NCBI RefSeq assembly: GCF_001949145.1
Contig: NW_019091422.1
Span: 727,586 to 765,438 of the forward strand
Direction: 5' to 3'
From: Acanthaster planci
Lineage: Eukaryota; Echinodermata; Asteroidea; Valvatida; Acanthasteridae
Length of the DNA stretch: 37,853 nt
In this document: one piece after another, positions 1 to 13,000 of the stretch
Layout: the number at the start of each line of letters is the position of its first letter
Position numbering within the stretch: the stretch's first letter is position 1
Translations under genes and position numbers: made by a program
Notes under the pieces: generated by a model
The model's input: the letters and a program-made list of their open reading frames with translations, nothing else
Databases searched by the model: none
What the model was told of the DNA's origin: nothing

Positions 1-954
1 ACCAAAAAAAAAAAAAAAAAAAAAAAAAAAGGAAAAATGGATTTCCTGTCAGTACACCTTCCAACGTTCCGACACAATGCGTTATACAATCAACCTCATC
101 CTGAGGCCCCTGGGGCATTTGATTCATGGGAAGTCTAGCAAATTTCTCTGTCTCTCATCCCTCTGTGCATTCTACAAAGGGAGGATTTTCTTCATAGGAT
201 CCGCAAATATTTCTGGCATTTAAGCAGGTCGCTCTTTTGTAGTGATAAAAAAAAAAAAACAAATCTCGGTCAACCACAAGCTTCCATCCAATTGCAAAAT
301 CCTGCCCGGCTCCAGTGGGCATACTTCGATTCTATCTGCTGCTCCCCATTAAATTTCTCGACAGAGAGGCACACAACTACAAATTTTACATCAACGAAGG
401 AGATTTTATCATTCTGGTGGATAAAAACGCATCTCTCCGACGGCCCCAAATGGAGTGACCATTCCAAGGCACCGGTCATCAGCCTTTTTCACACAGATCC
501 AAAACTGATTGGAGAGAAATCTGAACCTGAATCGTGTGGGATTTCATACCAACTCAGCGATCCGGACGCCGGTAGATGATCTTTATTCAAAAGGTGGATT
601 GTGCCCTTCTGTGATACAACACACATCCTATGCGTATATGTGCTGTCTAGCTGGCGCTCTGCCTGAAGATGTAATGTAATTCAGAGTTGAAACTCTTGGT
701 ATCACTCAGAGGAAACAAAATAATCAAATAACCCAACTGGCGATACCTTGACAGTATTTTGTTACCCGTCTTCAGCGGACGGCATCTCACTAAATTTATG
801 AGCTTTTTTGGGGGGCCCATTTCTTCAATGTCTAGGGTTCATATTCCCATCAATTTCCTTCGTCGTTCTGGAATCTTATAGCAATAAACATCTGGTGCCA
901 AGCGGAGCAATTCACCATCCAGCCAAACTCTTCTCGAGATAGCAGTGCACATAC
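1..954 (-). other. Start of intron 7 (downstream of exon 7)
   Basis: This begins with an A run (4-30) at the window edge. I found no exon here with the CxC pattern needed to finish the EGF-like module, so the next coding exon most likely lies outside the window. One phase-compatible terminal candidate at 409-504 is discussed in the findings. Confidence 0.5.
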
Positions 955-1071
955 CTGAGTGACCGAGGTCACGCAGTGGCCGTGGTCCAAACACAGCATA
1001 CCTGCAGGGGATTGTGGGTAATGGCACATGTTGTCCTTCACTGTGATATTGACACGCAGGCCCAGACGACA
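955..1071 (-). CDS. Exon 7: end of ectodomain and first half of EGF-like module
   Basis: The exon is 117 nt, phase 0 on both sides. The acceptor is CCCTCTATTCCAG and the donor is ACTCAG|GTATGT. It encodes residues 222-260: CRLGLRVNITVKDN, a strand with sequon N229, then MCHYP, LCLDHGHC and VTSVTQ. The spacing C237-x10-C248-x5-C254 suits the first three cysteines of an EGF-like fold. The remaining CxC...C part must be in the next exon. In TMEM8-type proteins a similar Cys-Arg strand leads into a C-x3-G-x-C EGF start just before the first membrane helix (family knowledge). A single N at 1095 lies in the intron upstream and does not affect the call. Confidence 0.87.
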
Positions 1072-4000
1072 CTGGAATAGAGGGTTGGGCGAAGNACTGT
1101 GGGATAATTGAGGAAAACAAAAATTGAGAAGGAAGAATCACACCAGCGTGAGCGCAAACTGTGATTAATGACGTGATAATATCCGCCAAGACATGTGATA
1201 CCCTTCAGCAACCCTTACGGCAGGGCTCAACTAGAAATCACATCCTGTTGCCGAGCTGTTCTTTCCTTGATACCAAACCATTTCCACTGGAGAAACAAAA
1301 ATCTTCAAAATGGCTATTACATTTTCCCCCAAACCGCTGTGACAGCAGTAAGGGTCAATAGGGTGTGGCCAAATTTCCCACTGGTCCTGCAGAGACCTTG
1401 TCGATTTTTTCAAGCGACTGAAAGCACTAATACTCCAGCTGTATAGAAGTGGTACAGCCCCCCATTTTGGGAGGGGTTTTTATGGCCAAAAACCCTTCTT
1501 TATAAAGAAAAATTCCACTATGCCCCCAAAAACCTACTCTTTAAATCGGAAAGAGCGAAATTAGGGACAAGACGTCTTAGAGTGAAATCACTCTGAATTT
1601 CGACTGAAAAAGGCTGAAAATAGCCCCTTCCAGTAGAAGCTCGAGCGAAATTCCAATCTTTTGGAGTGAGGAAATTTCACTCCAATTCGTCTGGTCCTCA
1701 ATTTCAATCGGAGGGATTAAATTTTCACTGGAATAGAGTGAATTTTCACTCTTGGGAATTCAGAGAGTAGATACCCTCCATCTGTGTAACAAATCCACAG
1801 ATTGACTCCCCTCAAAGCGTCTTATCTCAACCCAAGAATGTTTGCGTCATACATGTATCTTTTATCTAATCACAAATCTCACTTTGTGATTTCTCCCTTC
1901 TCAATCATTAAGTTAATCCGTGCCGTCTCTAGCCAAATTACAACAAATGTCTGCGGCATCTGAATACAGATTGGAGTCCCCCTTCCAGGGCCTGAAAAAA
2001 AAAAAAAAAAAAGGGAATGCAATCTCTCATCGCAAAGATGATCTGCAGCTTTCAGGATAAAAATCAATGTTGGGTCAAAGTCAAACTAGAAAGAAAATCA
2101 ATACAGTGCTGAAAAATGCATCTTCTCCGGCAAACAGAAGATAGAAAGAATACTAGTAACATTTATATTGTCACAAAGTTCTCACGCTATGGAGATCAAC
2201 ATCGTTTTTACCTGACACAAATCATGGCAGGAAAAAAAAACAAAACAAAACAACGACCGGATTTATCTCTCTTCTATCCCTCGTTTAATCGCAGGTACTA
2301 AAGGTGACTGCATGGGAAAAAAAATAAATAAAAAGATGTACGGAAGAGGGAGCAAAAGACGTTAGGCTAGATTGGATCCCTTTGTTTTTCTTCTTTTGCG
2401 ATGGAGTCTCCTCTTGCGAGCTGGAAATCAGCATCCCCAATCAATCAGTGGCCAGTGCTAAGTACTTCAGGAAATGATGCAGGACGATCAGGACATCTGC
2501 CCTGCCAGAGACAGACGGCACAGAGACACACTAAGAAAAAAAAAAACACCTAAAATAGATACAACCTAGCCTGCACAAACGCAGAAGAGTTTTCCTGACT
2601 CTTTTCCTCTCTGTCTTTCAGCTAAGGTTGCGGTATTTATTGATCTGAGTCTCTGGATGAGCGCTGCATAAATCATGCACCTTCTGATAAACATCACTCC
2701 CCCCCGTTTCTTTTATGGACGGAAAAATTTCCTCGTTTGTCTGTGTTTATATGAACATGTACATGTAGCATGCTGGACGGGACGGGTGTCGCATTCCTAC
2801 ATTCCAGCATAATCAAGTCTCTAAAGCTTACTTTGTGGAGAAGAAAATAGCCAAGGATTTAAGCCTTCAGAAATCTCAAACGTATGACGTGGCCTCAGAA
2901 AGACCCAGCCCCTTCACCAGCTTTGGCATTTTAAGGGAACCAAAGTACCAGCTGGGGGGGAGGGGCACATCACAAAGATAATGGATAATTTTGATGCTTA
3001 TTTTACAGGCGGGGAGGGGGCCAACTGTTCATGGGGGGGGGGGGGGGGGGGGGCACTTTGGTTCCCCCCCNGCGGGGAGGGGGCCAACTGTTCATGGGGG
3101 GGAGGGGAGGTATGGCCACTTTGGGTCCCCACCCACTTGGCGACGGGCAGGGAAAAAGTCTTTCAACATTTCCATTTGTTAAAACCAAAATAAAATAAAT
3201 AAATACCAGTGAGTAAATAGATAAACAGCCATCAGTACGGTGATCTACATGTATGTATTCATATAGGGCCAATGTTTTCCTTACAATCAACATATACGGC
3301 ACTTTCTGTGACCATTCTTGGTGAAAAATATTGCAATCTTGTGGCTGGGCTCACACTGACAATGCATGAACAGAATTACAAACAAAATGGAAGCTCTCAG
3401 CATATAACAACAGGAAGGGAAATGAGAAACTAACAAAAGTATCTCTAACGTCCGCAGACTTGGCTGCTTGCGTCCAAAATGTTTTAAAACTCCAGCATCA
3501 CCATGAAGGAAAAATCTTGTGAAATGAATCTGTCGTTATCCTGCAAGCTGAGTTTCTAACCAGCTACTTGCGAGCCTGCCCAATGGCTTGATAAAATTTG
3601 ATTACCGAGAAGCCTCGGAGCTTGTTCATTGGCAAGGAGGGGGGGGACACACGAGGCATGTCTCCCAAATGCTATCAGCTGGGGCTTAATCGTTTACCTT
3701 CATTCAATTAGTGGTAATGGGGATGTCTCGAGAAGCCCCGGGTACGTTGGACAGCTTCCAACGCAGACAGTAGCGGGTCCCACGCGTCCGCAGCAGGTCC
3801 CAAGTGTCCGTTATTGACAGACGCCGTGGCAATTGTCATCCAATTTGATTACCATGGTGGGTTGGTGGACCCTAGAGAAGACAACTTTGGACCAATCAAT
3901 GGCCGACTGTGTATACAACGTTGCAAATTGGAGATACCCAAGATTGTTTTTCTTTTTTTTTTTTTTTGGCCTGTTGGTTTGTCTCATGATGGCAAATTAT

Positions 4001-7000
4001 ACTATGTTTTTCATTCCATGAATGTCTAGACAGTGATTTGATTGGCCGTCAACATGAGCAGTGAAGAAATATCCGTGGGTTACCGGAGAGTACTGAAGTA
4101 AATACGTCAGGCGCACAATTATGAGGGTAAAAGGCATTAGCGCCAGAACCAACATGTGAACCCGCGTGCGCGAACTCCATTTATTTGCACTTCTCTTCCT
4201 GGTTCAAATGGCGTCACGCTTGGGTACTCTATTGGCTTGGGGAACAAACAAGTGAGGGAGCTTTGTTGCCCGGCAACGACGTCCTTCAGGGCCCACACAT
4301 CTTGTACATGTGTTTATAAACCTGATGCCTTTACAACAGATCTATAGGGTCTGCACTTTCTTTGTACCAGTGACATTCCTCCATACCCATGGCGGGTAAA
4401 ACTGAAGGTATTGCTGGCCGTTAATATAAAAGCGATAGTTGCTAAGCGTCAATATAATCTCACGCAGGTACCAAAATAACAAACAGTAAACACTTCTACG
4501 AAAGACTGAAGGAAAGTAAGAACCTTGCAAAATAGAGGGGTGAGTGTGTATTTTGAGGTAAAAACTCCATCACCAACCAAGGGCGATTCTTCTGCAAACT
4601 CCGGTCATCAGTGCAAGCATTAGGCTATGCTGGAGGGGTCAACGCAAAAACACATGCAGCTTGCCATCCTTCCCTGCCGACGCTTCACATTAAAAATAGA
4701 CATGCGGTGAATTATTGATGGCAGCGAGGGATGCGGGTGGGGGGGGGACGACACACTGTCACCGACCAAAATAGAAGGTGCTATCAGCTGGAGAGAATCC
4801 CACCAGCATGCGACAGGAGTAACAAGCATGTCACTTGAAATACATTTATTCCACAATCTAAAGTCTCACTCTCCTGTTCGGCGCTGTACTTCAGGTTTTT
4901 GTTTCTTTCTTCTTTTTTTTTCAGAGAGCTTTGCATGAGTTCAATTTCACTCAAAAGAGTGTTTTTTTTTAAAATGGGCGGAGCATCCCACCCCCTTGCC
5001 TCATGGTGAGGTTAATCAGTTTAAGGGGAACACTGTCATTAATTATGCCTTGTCATCATGGACTGAGCACGATATCAGTGTACAGAGTGGCTGCTACCCG
5101 TACAGCTGGGCACACAAACCTCCATTACCATGGGCTTGCAACCCCCCCCAGCCATTTGCCAACCCCAATATCAATTCAGGAATATATCATCATAATGTCA
5201 CTGAAACGTACTAGACAAAGCTGCCCCTACGGTCGAAATAATTAAGTGACATACCATACGTGTGACTTAACAGAAATGGATTACAGTTTTGATTGCGTCA
5301 CTGTAAAAAGGTTGGACATATACAAATAAACCACTAACACGTCTTCTCTTTTTAAGTCTGTTTGGAACATATCACCCGAAAAGCAACTGCTTATTTCCCA
5401 ACCATCCCATGTCCAATTTGACAAGACAGTGTTGTCATCGAGACCATCACAAGACCAGACACAAGACGATGCGCAAGACCATGCACAAGACCAGTCACAA
5501 GCACCAGGGTGAACAATGACAAAGGAATGCTTTGGTTGCAGTTCATTTGAATAGCTTGTGACTTCAATTCAGACTGGAGTTCTTGTGTTGGTCTTGTGCT
5601 AGTCTCATGTGGTCTTGCGAAGGTCTTAAGCAGTCTTGACTCTAAGCAATGATGTAAGTGAGAAGAGCATAAATTCCCCTTGGGAAGTAAGACACAACAA
5701 TGCATTACGAATGAAAAAAACAAGAAGAAAACAAAAAGGAGTCAACGCACTATACTCCCTCTCGCTGTTGCTCGATATGTTTGTTCACGCAAAGCTAATA
5801 TACTTCAATGCACACATTCTGTTCCAAGTGAGGAAACCTCTCAGAAACTGTGTATTTCTAGGATTTGCCGGTGAACAATGTGAACTAATTATCACACAAC
5901 AAGCGCCCTGAAGCAAGACTACAAATGCCGCATTCCACACCAAAAAAGCTTGGCAACCAATTGCAACAGCTGTTTACTTGATGGGGCCGTCGCTAGGCAA
6001 CGGATGGAGCACAGATGTTGCCTCACCCATTATGGTATTATTCCCGGCAGACAATGGCCGAGATAGAAGCCATTCAGCGACGAGGAATACCCTTTAAAGA
6101 AAAACCTCAGAGTGGTCCGACGTAAGGGAATATGAGGGAAACGGCAATAAATGAGTGACACACTCTCACCAAAAAGAACAGGTGTTGCTGATTGCTAAAT
6201 ACATGTATATTCAGAGGAACTTTGGGTGTGGTTCGTGGAGTGATATTCCAAGAAAACAATGGTGGGTGTTTCAACGATGACAAATGAACAGTGCGGCACC
6301 ATAAAATAACATTACACACACACAGAAATCAATTCCAGTGTCTGACGAGTAATGTTTTGCAGCCAGCTGCTGCATTCAAACAAGCAGTTTCGCCGCTTGC
6401 AAATTTACAATGTAATCATGGATGACCGATGAAAGTACATGTACATGTGCCAATTTCCGTAACAGGAAACTCTTTCATATTCACAAGGTCAAAATGCCAC
6501 ATAATACACGCCACACGGTATTTGGAGCATTGAGTGAAGAGAACAAGAGTCCGCACTTAAAATTATCACTGGTAAAAGCACTTTTCTTCACTGGGAATTT
6601 CCTCTTTTGAAAAAAAATACATTGGTGCTTCAAAATGCTGACAAAGTCTGCATGTTCAGTTGGTTTTTTTCTCAGGCTTCCCCGAGCTTAACCCAATTAC
6701 AGAAAGTCTCATGAAAATTCTCTCCTTCAGTTGGAATTTGACGTCTGCAACAATGTCGAAAACTCGGTTACATTGACTTAATACTGTTTATCGTTCGTCG
6801 GGGAGGGGGGGAGGGGAGTGTAATACCAGGTTGGTTAATGGATTTGCGCCCATAATCCAACTAGCCCTGATTAAATAGTGAGGATGTTAATATCATGTGA
6901 TGTTAAGTGCGGGCAGTCCTGATGTAATCTAATTGTGAAGCATCTTAAAAGGGGGGGGGTTTAGCGGTATCATCTGATGCAAAAGGGAGGGGGAGTCCAG

Positions 7001-10000
7001 TATGGATACAAGGGACCGGCCGGTAATCCCGTCGTTAGTGCAGACTTGGGGAATGCGGGACACTCGGTCTGGTAGGTGATCGCGGACAAGCTTGACAACA
7101 ATAACAACACCCTGATTGCTGTTTGTGTCGCCTGCGTACACATTTTATGGATCTGGAACTCGGGGGATTTTGCGGCTGGCCGGGTACCGATCGCATCCAA
7201 TAAAACACCCCTCCCCACCGAAAATCGAGTTAGGCTCGGAGTTCGGACTCAACGCGGAGTCCTCCTTTGTGCACCAGACCGACAGGAGTTGAAACACGAA
7301 TGCCACAGTGGTGGTATAACGAAGTTAAAACAAATCCACCGGGAGAGTAAGACGACGGCAACGACGAAAGCAAAAAAAACTTTGGCTGCCGGGGAGTCTG
7401 CCGGCGGAGGCGCAGATAGGGGGAGCCCTGCCTTCCAACACACTAGCGGGGGCTGCGAAATCTAATTTGAGCCTCTCTCAGGGCCTTCTCCTTCGCCCTC
7501 CTTCTCAGTGGGATTAGGACGGTCCCAGAAGGCAATCGGGCATCTATTAAAACCACCGACTGGAAGGCATAATTTCATTACGGGTATAATTCCAAACACG
7601 GTTGAAACAGGGCATGAAAACCCCATGAAGCTTGCGGCACGAACTTAAATACTCTGAAAAAAAAAAGAAGAAAAAGCGAAACGAAAAGAAAAGCGTTTTG
7701 ATACTATTCAGTGAATGATAAAACACCTGAACTGTTTGTGATTCCTCCCAGTGCCTTGTGGGACCAAATATTTCCTTTGAGGTAGCTGTGATGGTAGCGC
7801 ATATTATGCATTATGGCTAGGGGCACAGTGTGCGATATCGGTATTCTGAGGGAGACACTCAAGATAAGCCGTTAACCTGATGGAGCGAACATTGCTTGTA
7901 ATGATATCCCTTTAATGTTTGGAGCATTTTCTGCAAACTAATGGGCTTAGGATAGTTTGCAGCATTGAGGCATACAGAGCCGACTGACGGTAACGCAGCA
8001 GGGAAAAGAAAGAACCAGGTGAACAAGACAGAATGCACAATGATGACTCCACATGTAAAGAAATGCGGGTGAAAAAAACGCAGGCATTTGGAGTGAAGAA
8101 ATCAGCTTGGCATAAACGGCGTCAGAAGAATCGACAACAATTTAGGTGACATGCAGAACAGAATCAATCCTGCACTGAGGTCATAAAACATTTGTAAAAA
8201 TCTCATTCGAAAGAAATTAGACAATGAAATTATAGTTTGGAAATTTTTCAACACCTTTGGTGGAAACGTATCAAATTTTTCTTGAGACACTGTGGGGGGA
8301 ATATTTTGATTTTGTTCTCACCTAAATTTTGATCAGCTAATGCAACGGGACAAAGAGCGGTCAAGAAATACTGATTTTGTGACTTTTGTGATTATTACTG
8401 TGATGTATAAGATGGTATTAAAGGCATGACTTGTGATAGATTTGCAAAAGACTCGAGTTGGACCCAGTGGTACTGCTGTAACATTCCAACAGGCCACCTG
8501 GCCCCCCGTTTCTTGCACTGCACTTGCAGTGACGACCAATTACAGACAACTGAAAGTCAGCGAGGTAAGGAGAAACTCCATCCCGTTGCCACCGGGCCGA
8601 GGAAGTGCGGCAGCAGAGATGAGGGCTGGACAGGTGAATAATAACAACAGTGGACTTTCCGTCACACTGAGGCAGACAGAAGGCATGCCTGCGGGACAGT
8701 AACACTAGATTCAGTTTAAAAAAATAATACCAAACTATCAGGCAACTCTGCGTGCTGTGAGATGAAGTCACAATGCAGGGAATCTGGCAGTGGAAAAAGA
8801 AGCTTGCGGGGAACAAACTCAAGATGGGATATCTTACCAAAATAAAGGGCAAATGTATGAGGAGACCTCTGTTTTAAAAGACAAATTGAAGATCTGGCCC
8901 AACGTGTCAATTTCAGAGATTACACCACTTCTTTTTCCAGAAAATTGTTAAGTGGTAGGGTACTGCCCCCTTCAGACTGTCATTCACTTGTCTGCTTGGC
9001 TACAGAAGAATTCCACGATTGACGACCTGTGGAAAGATTAAACTGAAATGACACAACCTGCTTCAGTGCATTGAAAAGTCTACTGAACGTTGGGAAAACT
9101 GAAAGCACATTCAATTATCCAGTGCAACCTCTACTCTCCGTCAGATGGGAGAATGGGACTGACTCCTTGCTGAAAAATTACAAACCGTCCTGAGTGTCTT
9201 TGAGAACATGACCACAAGTCCCCCTCCCCATCGGTCCCTGAATCCTGCCTTGTACATGTACATGTATGCAATTCTGTAACATATGACACGCAATTAGGAA
9301 ATTGCAAGTTTTTAAAATGTATCTTACGCGTGGGAGGGGGGAGAAGCAGTCACAGAGACTTTTCAATCTTTTGCTGTCCCCCCCTCGGGAAATGAGATAC
9401 GTTTCCTGTAGACTCCAAGGTTTTGAATGACTTAATGGAGCATGTGGGGGAAATCCTTTTAGCATGAATTTGACTTTCGTCTCTCCATTTGTGGCACCGT
9501 TTGTGTCGATTACGTCGAGCACACTTCAAGTGGAACTGGTTGGAGGAAGAAAAAAACCAAAATGCATCCGGATATACGGCAAGGCGAGAGAGGGGCCATT
9601 CTGTGCCTTGGGACAAGGACTTGGGGGGGCAAATATCAGATGTCATATTTCCTGGTCGAGGATCTCCGAGTTTACCGTCTGCCATTGGGATTTTGCCACA
9701 AGATGCATTTACATGATAGAAATCTCCCCTCCCCCAAGAAAAAATGACTAAGGGAAAAAGCCAAATAAAAGTGGAATTTAAGACAGCTTGATGCAATATT
9801 TTTTGGGGGGGGTCGGTGTGGGAGGAGTGAAATGAAATAACTAAAATGAAAATCCGTGACTTACATTTTTGTTCACACTTTTACAAGCCGAAGTGTTGAA
9901 TCCAACACAAGTTAACATCTGTGCTGTCAGTGACCACTCTTTGAAAATTTGCATCCAACCCATTTAACTGTTACAGCCAGCATTTTAATAAGGAATTCAA

Positions 10001-13000
10001 AAATTTAAGCGCTAATTCAACGTTTGTTTTACCACAAAATTATCAAATCAGCATTTAAAACATTGAGGTAACAGTTCAAATGCTGGATTTAAGATTCAAA
10101 ATGTTGGATTTCAAGTGTCAACTATCAAATTCACTACTTTCAATGAGTAGTCATTGACTCTACACATGTACCATAAGTGTAGGATCCAGTACTTCAGTTT
10201 TCAGCTTGTAAGAGCATGTACACATCTGATTAATTTATGCATGAAAAAAACTGCAGCCCAGAGTGATCATTAAAAAGAAAAGAAACTTTCTCTGTTTCCT
10301 ATTCCTGATTGGAATATCCTCCATTGTGTTTATGTCGCTGTAGCCTTGGCAATCGAGCCAATGCCATTGATGACCATCACGTCCGATGACAGGACGATCC
10401 GTCCAGCTTCACCCTGTCAACGCATTCAGTCCCTAAACACTACGAAAATTAATTTTGATTTTATCTGCGGGCTATCGTGACGAGGACCTTGTGAAAAAAA
10501 AAACAACGTACCATCTACTCGCACATGTACATCTGAGATGCCCAGCGGAGAGGTTTCTAAGGTTTGCTTCAGAGGTAAGTTTATGAGTTGAGACCGACAG
10601 CACTTGCTGTGCGTAATATAAGAGATTCCACATAAAGAAAAAAATAAAACAAAAAACAAAACCAGTTCCGATCAATTCTGATCAGAGACAGTTCATAAAA
10701 ATCTTGGGGTCCGTCCATGCCAAACTTATAAGCTGAACAGGTGGAGAACTTTCTGCGATCAATAAAGTGAAAGCAATAATGCACGATCGAGCCTCACTTT
10801 ACCACACACGCTGGTACCAAAAACTAGCAAACAAAGCGGGGTGACACATTAGATGTAACAGGCTGATGACTACCCGTACACCGCGCCAAAATGATCTTTC
10901 CCTGATCAATGCATCAGGCTCAAATTTACCCTGGTCATGAAAACATGTCCCGGTGGATGGAGTGCTGTTCCTTCAAAGATATTGGCAGGCGGCTGCAACC
11001 ACTTTCCATAGATGTGTTATGTGTGTTACTCCAAGCCGCTGCCGGTTGATTCGGACACAGCTCATCTCAATCTGAATCTACAACCCACAGTAGGGTCTCG
11101 GCTTTCAGACACAGGAAATACATGGGGCCACGGCAACATCAGACATACATGTAGCCGTAGGTCTGGAAGCCTGTTTTGACATGGATACTGAGCCAGTGGT
11201 TAGGCCGGTTTTGTCCGTGCCATCTCCGAGAGGAGCTCAACTTTATTTAAACATCGACATGCCCACTAACAAGCAACCCATTCCATCCATGAGCTCACTG
11301 GAGAAGTGGGCCATTCAGATTTCAAAAGGAAGGGAGGCTTTTTTGGGCATACTAAACCGGAGCAGATTACCGGTCCAAATGTTGCAGGATGTTTGCAAAC
11401 TCTCTCAGATTCCTGACTGCCATGTTCCTCAGCATAATCAATTTGCCAAGCAAGTCTCTGCTAAGAAATAGGTGAAGTGTCCATCACCGCACTGGGAGAG
11501 ATTCACTCTCCTTCTGGACGCAGCCTTAATCCCTTGGCATTTTGGCCATATTTACTCAAGGTGCTAGTACATTTTCTGCACAACAACGAGACACCAAATA
11601 TGAAGTCTCTGTTTCACTGCTCTACGGTGTTAGATTTCTACTGTCTCAGAGGATAGAAGTTTAGAAGGTTTCCTATGTTTGTTCTCGCTTCTCTAATCAG
11701 AACAGTTCAATTCTTCACAGCGATGGCGTGATCTTGTTCAATGTACTTTTGAAGTTCAAATGGTAGACAAAAACACAGAAAACTTGTATTTAGGCATCAG
11801 GGGACTGTACAAATTAATTACAAATAATTGACAACCACTGCTACATTGCTCAGCCGTGAACATGCTTTTCAAAAAGTGCATCATTGATATCATCTTTCTT
11901 TCTTTCCTCCTCATATCACAGATGGCCAAGATTTATGGGAAATAAGAAACGGGGCTCTTCTCCCGTGTTTGCCCAGCAACGGTACGCCGAGGTATCTCCG
12001 AGGAACATTGGGACAATCGCCGGCGATGTGGGGCCGCATTCCTGCCGCGCGTCGGGGGTCCCGTCACCACGGTTACCCGGCATCGGCGCAATCACACGAA
12101 GTGTTGGAGATATATCACTTGATGTTTTCCCTCTTTAAAAAAATCCTCTCTCCCTGGCCTATTGGGGATTGGAGCCATTATGGAAACACTCAGGAATGTC
12201 AAATTTTGATAAACGTCGACGACTTGCCCATTCGAAACCCTAAAAGGCAAAAAAAATTTAAAATCCTCCATCCTCTCAATCAAGATTTCACAGCATCCAA
12301 CATCAATTATTTTCTCGTCTCTTTTTTTAGGGGGGGGGTTTAGTAGTATTCTTCAACTTTGTTTTTCCTGACTTCAAGACTGCTTTACTTTANNNNNNNN
12401 NNNNNNNNNNNNNNNNNNNNNNNNNNNNNNNNNNNNNNNNNNNNNNNNNNNNNNNNNNNNNNNNNNNNNNNNNNNNNNNNNNNNNNNNNNNNNNNNNNNN
12501 NNNNNNNNNNNNNNNNNNNNNNNNNNNNNNNNNNNNNNNNNNNNNNNNNNNNNNNNNNNNNNNNNNNNNNNNNNNNNNNNNNNNNNNNNNNNNNNNNNNN
12601 NNNNNNNNNNNNNNNNNNNNNNNNNNNNNNNNNNNNNNNNNNNNNNNNNNNNNNNNNNNNNNNNNNNNNNNNNNNNNNNNNNNNNNNNNNNNNNNNNNNN
12701 NNNNNNNNNNNNNNNNNNNNNNNNNNNNNNNNNNNNNNNNNNNNNNNNNNNNNNNNNNNNNNNNNNNNNNNNNNNNNNNNNNNNNNNNNNNNNNNNNNNN
12801 NNNNNNNNNNNNNNNNNNNNNNNNNNNNNNNNNNNNNNNNNNNNNNNNNNNNNNNNNNNNNNNNNNNNNNNNNNNNNNNNNNAGTCCAAGTCAAGTCACA
12901 AGTCAAAAACTGACAGTTACAAGTCAAGTCACCAGTCACAGAAATAGCGCCTTGAGTCCAAGTCAAGTGACTTGAGTCTACAACTCTGCCGGTTGAGGAG

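Noticed and set aside
2918-2951. 34-nt minus-strand micro-exon (WYFGSLKMPKL)
   Set aside because: It has good splice signals, but its phase (2 in) cannot follow exon 5 or exon 6, and the seven-exon chain is complete without it.
6007-6097. Minus-strand segment VFLVAEWLLSRPLSAGNNTIM with acceptor and donor
   Set aside because: Phase 2 in and 1 out does not fit between exons 6 and 7 (0/0), and no partner exon was found.
7076-7465. 129-codon plus-strand frame
   Set aside because: It changes character along its length (polar, then Ala/Gly-rich), resembles no family I know, and the GC-rich base composition explains the lack of stops.
9350-9545. Minus-strand frame after a strong acceptor TTCTTCCTCCAACCAG
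   Set aside because: The open frame from this acceptor is arginine/lysine-rich with no credible donor; the alternative frame has a stop just after the acceptor.
11181-11471. 96-codon plus-strand frame
   Set aside because: The composition is plausible but there is no recognised domain, no splice signals and no supporting neighbours; the length is within chance for 37 kb.
12359-12966. Long open frames of 171-193 codons
   Set aside because: They consist almost wholly of N from the assembly gap.
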